Of a stretch of DNA of 13,226 nucleotides, positions 6,887 to 13,226 are shown in pieces. This DNA is from Planctomycetota bacterium (GTDB lineage: Bacteria; Planctomycetota; B129-G9), in assembly GCA_003644325.1 (NCBI GenBank), contig QNCA01000005.1, positions 1 to 13,226 on the forward strand, written 5' to 3'. Within the stretch, counting starts at the first letter, position 1; every line of letters begins with the position of its first letter. A program made the translations under genes and the position numbers. The notes beneath the pieces are model-generated. The model ran no database searches. It had not been told where the DNA came from and saw only the letters and a list, made by a program, of their open reading frames with translations.

Positions 6887-8018
6887 TGTCGTCATAATCG
6901 GCGGTGGCGTCGTCGGCACATCCATCGCATATAATCTTGCAAAGAACGGCGTCACCGACGTCGTGGTGGTTGAACGCGATACGCTGTCGTGCGGCTCGAC
7001 GGGCCGCTGCGCCGGCGGCGTGCGCCAGCAGTGGTCGGAGCCGTCCAACGTCCGCCTGGCGCGGGCCAGCATCGACATCTTCAAGCGCTTCAGGGAAGAG
7101 ATGGGCCGAGACATAGGCTTGGTCGAAGGCGGCTACCTGCTCTGCGCCCACACGGATGAAGAAGCGGAACGATTCAAAGAGACCGTGGCGATGCAGCGCG
7201 AAGTCGGCGCGGACGTGCGCATAGTTACGCCTGAAGAGATGCGCGACATCACGCCGTACCTGAACGCCGACGGCATGATATTGGGCGCATACTGTCCCGA
7301 CGATTGCCACGGCGACCCCTTCCAGACGACCCAGGGCTACGCGGAAAACGCCAAGAGGCTCGGCGTGGATATTGAACTCCACACCGAGGTCACGGCAATA
7401 AAGAAGAAGGGCAGACGTGCCACGGCGGTCGTGACGAACCGTGGTGAGATCGAGTGCAACTGGGTGGTCAACGCGGCCGGAGGTTACTCCGCCGAAGTAG
7501 GCGCCATGGCCGGCGTGGACATCCCGACGAAATCATACCGACACCAGATAGCCGTAACCGAGCCGATCCGGCGCATACAGGAACCGCTCATAGTCGATTT
7601 CTGCGTCAACATCTATTTCTGCCAGACCGCGCACGGCTCATTTCTGGCCGGATACGGCGATGACACCGAAAAGCCGGGTCATAACGTTCGCAGCACCTGG
7701 CAATTTCTCCAAGAGATTTCCAGGAGGCTGACCGCGCTGGTACCCGCCCTGAGGGATATCAGCGTGGTGCGGCAATGGGCCGGCCTGTATAACATGAGCC
7801 CCGACGCGCAGCCCATCCTGGGGAAGGTCAGCGACGAGGTCGAAAACTTCATCTGCGCGGTCGGGTTCAGCGGCCACGGATTCATGCTCGCGCCCATTAC
7901 CGGCGTGCTCATGGCGGAACTTATCACATACGGCGAGACACGCACCCTGCCCATTGACGGATTAAGCATAAAGCGCTTCGAGGGCGGCGTGCGCAGCGCC
8001 GAGGCAAACGTCGTGTGA
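6870..8018 (+). CDS. DAO-family FAD-dependent amino/imino-acid dehydrogenase, catalytic subunit
   Basis: This 382-residue protein has the D-amino-acid-oxidase fold, related to sarcosine oxidase beta, HcnC and the proline dehydrogenase beta subunit. The FAD site is seen as GGGVVG (11-16), the acidic end of strand two at Glu35 (VVVVER), GSTGRCAGGVRQQ (42-54), and the C-terminal GFSGHGFMLAP (332-342). It should oxidise a secondary or primary amine of a small amino acid and pass electrons to the subunit encoded just upstream. I prefer ATG 6870 over an upstream TTG at 6846 because MKKKTDVVIIGGG is the normal N-terminus and GAAGGCG at 6859-6865 is well placed. The 17-base overlap with the previous gene suggests coupled translation. 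The substrate (proline, sarcosine, glycine, an opine or another) cannot be decided from sequence; the adjacent hut genes only suggest amino-acid catabolism. Confidence 0.9.
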   Translation: MKKKTDVVIIGGGVVGTSIAYNLAKNGVTDVVVVERDTLSCGSTGRCAGGVRQQWSEPSNVRLARASIDIFKRFREEMGRDIGLVEGGYLLCAHTDEEAERFKETVAMQREVGADVRIVTPEEMRDITPYLNADGMILGAYCPDDCHGDPFQTTQGYAENAKRLGVDIELHTEVTAIKKKGRRATAVVTNRGEIECNWVVNAAGGYSAEVGAMAGVDIPTKSYRHQIAVTEPIRRIQEPLIVDFCVNIYFCQTAHGSFLAGYGDDTEKPGHNVRSTWQFLQEISRRLTALVPALRDISVVRQWAGLYNMSPDAQPILGKVSDEVENFICAVGFSGHGFMLAPITGVLMAELITYGETRTLPIDGLSIKRFEGGVRSAEANVV

Positions 8019-8042
8019 ACGCCGGTTATTACAGACTTTGCC

Positions 8043-8071
8043 TTGACTAAATATTGGGTGTGCGTTATTTT
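8043..8071 (+). promoter_or_regulatory. Sigma70-like promoter for the ATPase/TOPRIM pair
   Basis: TTGACT (8043-8048, five of six consensus bases) and TATTTT (8066-8071, four of six) are 17 bases apart, in the AT-rich gap after the DAO gene and about 50 bases before the ATPase start. This gives the cassette its own transcription start. No strong ribosome binding site directly precedes ATG 8120. Confidence 0.5.
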
Positions 8072-8119
8072 GCATAGGCGAAAGAGAGGTGTTGTCAGAC
8101 ACTCTTTGGGTCCATTTCC

Positions 8120-9274
8120 ATGAGAATAAGTCATATCAAACTTGAGAACTGGAGGAACTTTCGCTTAGTCGATGTGGACTTGCCGTTCCGTGTGTTCCTC
8201 ATTGGCCCGAATGCATCAGGCAAATCAAATTTTCTCGACGCCATCCGTTTCTTGAGGAACGTTGCGACAGAAGGTTTCCAACGTGCAGTGAAACTCCGCG
8301 GAGGAGTGTCAAAAATAAGATGCCTCGCCGCCCGAAAAAAGCCGGATATCGTGATAGAGGTTTGCCTTTCCAACAGTAAAAAAGATTCGAACAACGATTG
8401 GACTTACTCGCTTTCGTTCAGCCAAGATAACAACAGCAGGCCCATTCTCAAATCTGAAAAGGTTGAAAAGGGCCGGGAAACAATCTTGACCCGGCCGGAC
8501 GAGGAAGACAAAAAGGACGTCTTGCGGATGTCTCAGACTGCGCTTGAACAGATAAATGCAAACCTTGCCTTTCGACCGATTGCGCAGTTTTTCAGTACGG
8601 TGCACTATCTGCATCTTGTTCCGCAAATCATTCGCAACCCGGAAGGCTATGCAATCCCTTCACCCGGCGGAGATCCTTATGGCAAGGATTTTTTAGAAAA
8701 ACTGGCCGGTACTACTCCCCGAACCCGAGACTCGAGATTGGACAAGATACAGCAAGCGCTCAAGATTGCGGTACCGCAGTTTTCTAAGTTCGAGATTACA
8801 AAGGACGCACGCGGAGTACCTCACTTGGCTGCTTACTACGAACACTGGCGCCCCCATGACGCACAACAACTGGAGGACCAGTTTTCCGACGGTACTATTC
8901 GACTGATCGGGTTACTCTGGTCACTTCTCGAGGGTGAAGGACCTCTGTTGCTCGAGGAACCCGAGTTATCACTGCATGCGGCCATAGTACGTAAACTGGC
9001 ACCGCTTATACATAGGATGCAAAGGCTGAAGAAAGGCGGACAACGCCAAGTACTGGTAAGTACACATAGCGTAGAATTGCTGATGGACCCCGGGGTAGGT
9101 GGTGAGGAAACCTTACTTCTTACTCCTGGTTCGGAAAGCACCAAAGTACATTCCGCTGCCGGCGTCGATGACATACTGAAGTTATTAGAACAAGGGATAC
9201 CGGTGGGTGAGGCGGCAATGTCCTACACGGAAACTAAAAACATGCACCAGTTGGAGTTGCCCTTTGATGACTGA
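8120..9274 (+). CDS. RecF/OLD-like AAA ATPase, likely defence component
   Basis: This 384-residue ATPase is of the ABC-like AAA_15/AAA_21 group. It starts with the typical MRISHIKLENWRNF followed by Walker A GPNASGKS (29-36). A signature-like SDGTIRLIGLL is at 256-266, Walker B LLLEEPELSLH at 276-286, and the switch STHSVELL at 314-321. It has no long coiled coil and no fused nuclease; the effector is probably the overlapping next gene. Proteins of this group act with TOPRIM or other nucleases in anti-phage systems such as OLD, Gabija and PARIS, and this pair has that general plan. It is AT-richer than its neighbours (8401-8460 has 26 G+C in 60 bases, against 48 in 60 at 2881-2940), which suggests acquisition. 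The ATPase call is firm; the defence role is inference. Confidence 0.85.
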   Translation: MRISHIKLENWRNFRLVDVDLPFRVFLIGPNASGKSNFLDAIRFLRNVATEGFQRAVKLRGGVSKIRCLAARKKPDIVIEVCLSNSKKDSNNDWTYSLSFSQDNNSRPILKSEKVEKGRETILTRPDEEDKKDVLRMSQTALEQINANLAFRPIAQFFSTVHYLHLVPQIIRNPEGYAIPSPGGDPYGKDFLEKLAGTTPRTRDSRLDKIQQALKIAVPQFSKFEITKDARGVPHLAAYYEHWRPHDAQQLEDQFSDGTIRLIGLLWSLLEGEGPLLLEEPELSLHAAIVRKLAPLIHRMQRLKKGGQRQVLVSTHSVELLMDPGVGGEETLLLTPGSESTKVHSAAGVDDILKLLEQGIPVGEAAMSYTETKNMHQLELPFDD

Positions 9275-9890
9275 GCAGGTCTATATTCAACTGGCGGTTG
9301 AAGGTGACCTGGACGAAATCGTATTGCGGAAAGTAATCAGGCATAGTTCGTGTCCTTTTGAAATATATGTTTGTCATGGCAAGAAGGGTAAAGGATTTCT
9401 ACGCAAGCGTATATTACAGTATGCAAACGCGGCAGAAAAAGGCGCAAAACCGTTTATCGTTCTGACAGATTTGGATATGCAGGAATGTGCCCCGCTCCTT
9501 GTCGGCGAATGGCTGCCCTCAGATTACAAAAGACTGTTGTTGCGCGTGGCGGTGCGTGAAGTGGAGGCTTGGCTTATGGCGGACAGGGATAACCTGGCCC
9601 GCTTCCTGGGCATAACGCGGTCTATCATTCCCCAAAATCCCGAAGACGTTGAGAATCCCAAGCAAGTTCTTATCAATTGTGCCCGTCGTTCAAGAACGCG
9701 CGGGATCCACGACGATATCGTTCCATACCCTGAAACTACCAGCAGAATTGGCAAAAACTATAATGGCAGGCTTATCGAGTTCGTGGAAGGATATTGGTCT
9801 ATTGAGGATGCCCGACAAAAAGCGCCAAGTTTGGACCGAGCGTTGAAATCCATTCATCACTTCTATGATGCGCTTTCCAAACGTTGCTGA
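9267..9890 (+). CDS. Small TOPRIM-like protein partnered with the ATPase
   Basis: This protein has 207 residues from ATG 9267, which overlaps the ATPase stop (ATGACTGA, 8 bases), so the two are very likely co-translated. It has the outline of a TOPRIM fold: a strand ending in an acidic turn, QLAVEGDLDE (8-17, Glu12), a central strand with the DxD motif VLTDLD (65-70, Asp68 and Asp70), and an acidic helix REVEAWLMADR (97-107). These would bind divalent metal for cleavage of nucleic acid. It is shorter than the fused TOPRIM domains of OLD proteins and resembles stand-alone TOPRIM-like partners of AAA ATPases, such as AriB of PARIS or RloB-type proteins, without my being able to place it in one. 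The GC content is low (9361-9420 has 21 G+C in 60). It could instead be a nucleotidyl transferase or RNase; activity is not shown by sequence. Confidence 0.65.
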   Translation: MTEQVYIQLAVEGDLDEIVLRKVIRHSSCPFEIYVCHGKKGKGFLRKRILQYANAAEKGAKPFIVLTDLDMQECAPLLVGEWLPSDYKRLLLRVAVREVEAWLMADRDNLARFLGITRSIIPQNPEDVENPKQVLINCARRSRTRGIHDDIVPYPETTSRIGKNYNGRLIEFVEGYWSIEDARQKAPSLDRALKSIHHFYDALSKRC

Positions 9891-9921
9891 ACACGTCGCT
9901 TTTCCCGAATCTTGACAAATT

Positions 9922-10536
9922 TCACCGCCGGTAGAGTCTGTGGCGGGTGACGTATCTCGCGACGGAGGCGGGGACGAGGTGGGAAATACTCAGGCCTGCG
10001 CGGACGCGCTCGCGGATTTCGGTTGACGAGATATCGACCTGGCGCACCACGGTGAGGTTGTCCTGCAGGTGCGTCACCATGGCAGGCGAGAGACTTTCTG
10101 CGACAGTGCTTAGTTGGTCCAGCGGGAATCCCGGCCGTACCATCAGGACGAATTTACACTCCCGCATCAGCGAATCCACTTCCTTCCACTTCGGCAGGAA
10201 TTGAATCGAGTCGGTACCCGCAAAGAAGAAATATTCGGCGGCGATGTATTTCCTGAATTCGCGGATTGTGTCGATGGTGTATGACTTGCCGCGGCGTTTC
10301 AGTTCTATGTCGGACACACCCAGTCCCCTGCGGCCGCGCACGGCGAGTTGCAGCATCGCAAGGCGATGTCCGGCCGGCGTGATTTTCACCCCCGCCTTGT
10401 GCGGCGGAATACGCGCCGGCACGAAGACCAGCCGCGACAGACCGTAGTCCTCGCGCAGGTCCTCGGCGACTATCAGGTGGCCCAGGTGAACCGGGTCGAA
10501 CGTCCCACCGAGTATGCCTATCCTTTTCTTTGCCAT
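9922..10536 (-). CDS. nadD: Nicotinate-nucleotide adenylyltransferase
   Basis: NadD joins nicotinate mononucleotide and ATP into nicotinate adenine dinucleotide, an essential step of NAD synthesis in the cytoplasm. The 204 residues are the normal length. Diagnostic motifs are GILGGTFDPVHLGH (7-20) with the HxxH pair His17/His20, PHK (45-47), SYTIDT (85-90), FAGTDSIQFLPKW (105-117) and ISSTEIR (169-175). I chose ATG 10536 rather than the GTG directly before it at 10539; both are possible and only a weak GAAAG precedes them. It is the last gene of a minus-strand set behind the chaperone and phosphatase-like genes, separated from the latter by 108 bases that hold a 67-base palindrome. Its end faces the TOPRIM-like gene with 31 bases between, without an obvious terminator hairpin. 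The identification is secure. Confidence 0.96.
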   Translation of the reverse strand: MAKKRIGILGGTFDPVHLGHLIVAEDLREDYGLSRLVFVPARIPPHKAGVKITPAGHRLAMLQLAVRGRRGLGVSDIELKRRGKSYTIDTIREFRKYIAAEYFFFAGTDSIQFLPKWKEVDSLMRECKFVLMVRPGFPLDQLSTVAESLSPAMVTHLQDNLTVVRQVDISSTEIRERVRAGLSISHLVPASVARYVTRHRLYRR

Positions 10537-10555
10537 CACTTTCGTTTATTGAGCG

Positions 10556-10622
10556 CTGTATATTCAAAGGAACATGAAAGGCGACCGTCACCTTTCCGAC
10601 GCATGTTCCTTTGAATATACAG
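10556..10622. repeat. 67-base palindromic element upstream of nadD
   Basis: Two perfect 21-base arms (10556-10576, starting CTGTATATTC, and 10602-10622, ending GAATATACAG) flank a 25-base centre. The centre contains a second near-palindrome, AAAGGCGAC / C / GTCACCTTT (10577-10595), with one mismatch. The left arm plus core recurs in partial form at 3330-3359. No T-run follows on either strand, so it is not a classic terminator, though RNA from either strand would fold strongly. The AT-rich arms and the second partial copy favour a small mobile or REP-like unit over a locus-specific regulatory site. Confidence 0.75.
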
Positions 10623-10644
10623 GACTCAGTAGTACGACATGCCG

Positions 10645-11958
10645 TCACCGGCGAAACCAGCCGACTATCGCGTCCATGACGTCGGTGGCGGCCATCGTGC
10701 CATCACCGCCGGGCAGGTCTCCTATGCAGACGGCCATGTCCCGCTCGTCGTCGGGCGCCAGACCATGTGAACCCTTAATCAAACTGGTGTCTGTCTCGAT
10801 ACGTTTGCGCTGCCGATTAAAAAATAATTCCAGCGGGTCGAAGCCGGGCTTTCGGTGTATGTCCACCGTGAAGGCGAAGTCCGGCGCTTTCGCCTCGTCC
10901 AGCCACCAGTAATAGGCAAACCACTTGTCCCGCTCGGAGAGCGCGACGAAGTCGCCGCTGTGCGCGTGGTCTATGGCGAACTCTCTCTTGCCGTGCTCAT
11001 CGAGCACGCGCGCAACGCCGTCCAGCGACTCCAGCAGGGAGCGGACCTCGTCCCTTGCGGCCGGGTCAAACACATAGACGTGCGCCACTTGGTGGTCCAC
11101 CATGGCAAACGCGCGGCTTGCGATGAAATCCAGGTATTCGCGCCCGCCGACCACGCGCACCGAGAGTAGTCCCGCCTCGCGCAGCGCCCGGTTTATGGTT
11201 ACCGCGCCGTTCACCGGCGCCATGCCGTATTCCGACAGGACGACGATTTCGGCGTTCCGTTCGCGGCAGGCGGCGAATGTTTCCGCGAGCAGCGCGTCGA
11301 GCGCCCGCAGGTCCTCACGGGTTTCCGGCGCGTCGGGGCCGAATTTCTGCAGCGAGTAGTCGAGTTCCGGTATGTAGGTCAGCAGGAGGTTCGGGCGCAA
11401 AGTTTCAAGGGTGTGCAGCGTGGCCTTGCAAATCCACTCCGACGAAGGCAGTGACGCCATCGGTCCCCAGAAGTTGTGCAGCGGGAAGGGCCCGAGTTTC
11501 TCCTCGATTGCACCGTACAGGCCCGGCGGCTTGCTGTAGCACGACGAGATGGTCTCGCCCCCGGCCGTATGCTTCGGCGCGACGTTCATGTAATAGTCCG
11601 CGGTGGAGTATTGCGTGTTCCACCACAACAGTACGGCCGTGGTCAGGGAGGGATGGACCCGCCTGAGCGCGTCCCAGATGCGCGGCTGCTCTATCATCAG
11701 CGCCGAATGTTCCCACAGGGAAACGGCGCGCCTGTCGGCGAAGAAGTTGCCGTTCGCGATTATGCCGTGCCCGGCCGGGGGCAGGCCTGTGGTATAGGTG
11801 GCTTGGGCTGTGCAGGTGACCGCCGGCAGAACGGGCTTGATATATCTAAGTCGCGTTCGGCGAATCAGGTCGGCGAGAGCGGGGCAGCGCTCTTCGTCTT
11901 TGAGCAGCCGCCCTGAGAGGCCCGCAACAAGGAAAACCGCCAGGTGCCCGTCATTCAT
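10645..11958 (-). CDS. Alkaline-phosphatase-superfamily protein, nucleotide pyrophosphatase/phosphodiesterase-like
   Basis: This 437-residue protein has the fold of type I phosphodiesterases/nucleotide pyrophosphatases. The segment PAVTCTAQATYTTGLPPAGHGI (from residue 45) aligns with the nucleophile region, placing Thr48 at the nucleophile position. Other family landmarks are IPELDYSLQKFGP (196-208), VVLSEYGM (239-246), SRAFAMVDHQVAHVYV (281-296), and KGSHG (396-400). Several canonical metal ligands are changed: the first Asp is Ala12, the His of the PDxxGH motif is Gln204, and the DH pair of SDHGM is Glu243-Tyr244; Asp200 and His399 remain. From memory, this pattern is shared by a subfamily sometimes found with ebo-type gene clusters, so it may be a distinct activity rather than decay. 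There is no signal peptide. Its start overlaps the chaperone stop (ATGAATGA, 8 bases), indicating coupled translation. Substrate unknown. Confidence 0.8.
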   Translation of the reverse strand: MNDGHLAVFLVAGLSGRLLKDEERCPALADLIRRTRLRYIKPVLPAVTCTAQATYTTGLPPAGHGIIANGNFFADRRAVSLWEHSALMIEQPRIWDALRRVHPSLTTAVLLWWNTQYSTADYYMNVAPKHTAGGETISSCYSKPPGLYGAIEEKLGPFPLHNFWGPMASLPSSEWICKATLHTLETLRPNLLLTYIPELDYSLQKFGPDAPETREDLRALDALLAETFAACRERNAEIVVLSEYGMAPVNGAVTINRALREAGLLSVRVVGGREYLDFIASRAFAMVDHQVAHVYVFDPAARDEVRSLLESLDGVARVLDEHGKREFAIDHAHSGDFVALSERDKWFAYYWWLDEAKAPDFAFTVDIHRKPGFDPLELFFNRQRKRIETDTSLIKGSHGLAPDDERDMAVCIGDLPGGDGTMAATDVMDAIVGWFRR

Positions 11959-13030
11959 TGTACTTTCTAAACCTCTCCGGATAAATGTATGCTTCGCGGT
12001 GAATCTGGCGCAGGAAGGCGTTGCGCCGCTTCATGCGCTCCTCACGCATGATTCTGGCTGCTATTTCCTCCTGTGCATTTTCAAAGGACAGCGTTCGCGC
12101 GGGCCGGCGTTCTTCGAGTTTGAGTATGTAAAAACTCGTCTCGCCGTTTTCCTTTTCGTCGCCCTTGATTACCCCGCTCAACTGGCCGTCCTTAGTCTCT
12201 TCGTCGAAGAGAAATTTAACCATGAAATCCTTGAGGTCTTCACGTGTGTGCCAGGCACTGCCGTCGGCCCGCGTGCGAAGGCCGCCGTCCTCATGCCAGG
12301 GGCTCATTGACACGCCCGTGGCGACGCTCTCGAAATCTTTCTCTCCCGCTTTTATTTCCTCGAGCAATTGCCGGGTGAACTTCTTTGCGGCGGCCGCGCT
12401 TTCAAATTCGCGGTAGTTGGTTGGCCGGTATTCGCTGCCCCCGGGCAGATAGATTATCTCTATCTCCCTGAACCGCACGCGTTCGGGCAACGCCCACTTG
12501 TCCTTGTTGGCCTCGTAGTATTCCAGCATCCTCTGCGGTGTTATAAAAATGCCGCTGCCGGTTTTTCTGCGGACCACCTCGCGGATCTTGCGCTGTATGC
12601 GAAACTCCCGCCGGACGTCCTCTATGCTCAAACCCTCGCGCGATACTATCTCCAGCGGAAATACCGCCCGGACCAGCGCCGCCTCGCCCCCGAATTCCTC
12701 GACCCTTTCCGCTATCATTTCCTCCATGCCTGCCTCGTCTATTTCGATATTTTCCTTTTCGGCGTATTGGGCGAGAAGCGTTCGGTTCACCAGCGATTCT
12801 ATGGCTATTTCGCGCATGGTATCCTGATCCGCCGCGTTGGGATTTGGCAGCATGCGCAGCATGCGCATGATCTCCTGGTTTAGTTCCCCGAGTGTAACAA
12901 CGTCCTCGTTCACCACGACAACGACACCGTCAACGTATAACGAGGGAGGCTCTTCACCGCCCTGCGCGTGCAATCCACAAGGCAGCGCAAGCAACGGGGA
13001 AAGCGCTATAAGGAATATGACATGCTTCAT
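11951..13030 (-). CDS. SurA/PpiC-like periplasmic peptidyl-prolyl isomerase or chaperone
   Basis: This is a secreted 359-residue protein. Residues 1-22 form a signal peptide with a hydrophobic core and LHA before the likely cut at Ala22/Gln23. Residues about 33-175 form a SurA-type N-terminal helical domain starting with VDGVVVVVNEDVVTLGEL. Residues about 184-310 resemble a parvulin (PpiC) domain: RVRFREIEIIYL, then a helix with KDFESVATGVSMSP, DGG (248-250), GQLSGVI and SFYILKLEERR. A charged C-terminal helix (about 316-345) rejoins the chaperone domain. The expected role is folding of exported and outer-membrane proteins. The start ATG 13030 has a strong GGAGG eight bases upstream. It is the first gene of the minus-strand set with the phosphatase-like protein and nadD. 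Whether the isomerase domain is active cannot be told; parvulin active-site residues are weakly conserved. Confidence 0.88.
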   Translation of the reverse strand: MKHVIFLIALSPLLALPCGLHAQGGEEPPSLYVDGVVVVVNEDVVTLGELNQEIMRMLRMLPNPNAADQDTMREIAIESLVNRTLLAQYAEKENIEIDEAGMEEMIAERVEEFGGEAALVRAVFPLEIVSREGLSIEDVRREFRIQRKIREVVRRKTGSGIFITPQRMLEYYEANKDKWALPERVRFREIEIIYLPGGSEYRPTNYREFESAAAAKKFTRQLLEEIKAGEKDFESVATGVSMSPWHEDGGLRTRADGSAWHTREDLKDFMVKFLFDEETKDGQLSGVIKGDEKENGETSFYILKLEERRPARTLSFENAQEEIAARIMREERMKRRNAFLRQIHREAYIYPERFRKYNE

Positions 13031-13037
13031 TGTGTGC

Positions 13038-13042
13038 CCTCC
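13038..13042 (-). promoter_or_regulatory. Strong ribosome binding site of the SurA/PpiC-like gene
   Basis: On the minus strand GGAGG stands seven bases before the ATG ending the leader at 13031. It decides the start at 13030 and is the best Shine-Dalgarno match in the window attached to a start codon. Confidence 0.75.
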
Positions 13043-13062
13043 AATGTCCGGTTTCCGCCCGG

Positions 13063-13091
13063 ATTATAGAACGGCGGCCTGAGTTTGTAAA
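13063..13091 (-). promoter_or_regulatory. Sigma70-like promoter of the surA-like/phosphatase-like/nadD set
   Basis: On the minus strand TTTACA (13091-13086, five of six consensus bases) and a perfect TATAAT (13068-13063) are separated by 17 bases, with the gene start about 33 bases downstream of the -10 box. It is the best promoter match I found in the window. A MITE-like copy begins at 13093, one base beyond the -35 box, so any upstream activating sequence has been replaced by the element. Confidence 0.7.
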
Positions 13092-13092
13092 T

Positions 13093-13226
13093 ACTCAAGT
13101 TGGCTGACTTTTTCTGGATGATGGTGGGTGCTTGATTATAATCTGCTGTTTCATAACACCTTACGGTGACAGTCACCAATCTACGATCCGTTCCGACAAG
13201 GTCGGAACGGCTCCGTAATTGGTGAC
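13093..13226. mobile_element. MITE-like element, second copy, cut by window end
   Basis: The first 134 bases of the element at 4676-4845 recur here in the same orientation without gaps and with six substitutions. The left terminal repeat ACTCAAGTTGGCTGAC is present, as are GGTGACAGTCACC (13165-13177) and the hairpin, whose arms CCGTTCCGAC (13181-13190) and GTCGGAACGG (13194?-13210 region) are fully complementary in this copy. The right end lies outside the window. The five bases before it are TAAAT (13088-13092), the expected target duplication. Confidence 0.85.

Noticed and set aside
8084..8106. Small inverted repeat around GTGT...ACAC in the leader of the ATPase gene
   Set aside because: Only four clean base pairs plus wobbles; too weak to call an operator or attenuator.
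9891..9921. Bidirectional terminator between the converging TOPRIM-like gene and nadD
   Set aside because: The 31 bases contain no stem; only short T and A runs are present.
13137..13142. TATAAT inside the MITE copy as an outward promoter
   Set aside because: No acceptable -35 hexamer at 16-18 bases on either strand; the other copy reads TATAGT. It cannot be claimed from sequence alone.
1..13226. CRISPR array, tRNA, rRNA, replication origin
   Set aside because: No regularly spaced direct repeats, no tRNA-like cloverleaf or rRNA segment, and no DnaA-box cluster was seen; the repeats present are isolated palindromes and the two MITE copies.

Overview
The window reads as chromosomal DNA from a GC-rich, Gram-negative-type bacterium, probably uncultivated. 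A secreted SurA/PpiC-like chaperone points to an outer membrane. I see no rRNA, tRNA or marker gene that would fix the phylum, so I do not name one. Most genes are strongly GC-rich, but the stretch 8120-9890 is visibly AT-richer.

Layout, left to right. (1) 1-4287, plus strand, histidine degradation: the 3' part of urocanate hydratase (hutU), a small unknown membrane/coiled-coil protein, imidazolonepropionase (hutI) and glutamate formimidoyltransferase (ftcD). Together they take urocanate to glutamate plus formimino-tetrahydrofolate. Histidine ammonia-lyase and the cyclodeaminase are not in the window. (2) 4333-8018, plus strand: three subunits of a flavin/iron-sulfur amino- or imino-acid dehydrogenase of the HcnABC / opine oxidase / dye-linked proline dehydrogenase type: a small [2Fe-2S] protein, a large FAD protein with two [4Fe-4S] sites and a BFD-type [2Fe-2S] domain, and a DAO-fold catalytic flavoprotein. 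The first and second genes are separated by 346 bases holding a mobile element and palindromes. (3) 8120-9890, plus strand: an overlapping gene pair, a RecF/OLD-like ATPase and a small TOPRIM-like protein, with its own promoter-like sequence and lower GC. It looks like an acquired defence-type cassette. (4) 13030-9922, minus strand: SurA/PpiC-like chaperone, an alkaline-phosphatase-superfamily protein with unusual metal-site residues, and nadD. A good sigma70-like promoter and ribosome binding site precede the first gene.

The most notable non-coding content is a set of small repeats. A 170-base MITE-like element (4676-4845) has about 20-base terminal inverted repeats and a perfect 5-base target duplication. 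A second copy (134 of 134 positions alignable without gaps, 6 differences) starts at 13093 and runs off the window, one base from the -35 box of the chaperone promoter. A 67-base palindrome (10556-10622) lies between the phosphatase-like gene and nadD, and a 30-base relative of it forms the 3' end of hutI. Several repeats share the core GGTGACNGTCACC, which also supplies the likely GTG start codon of the small membrane protein gene.
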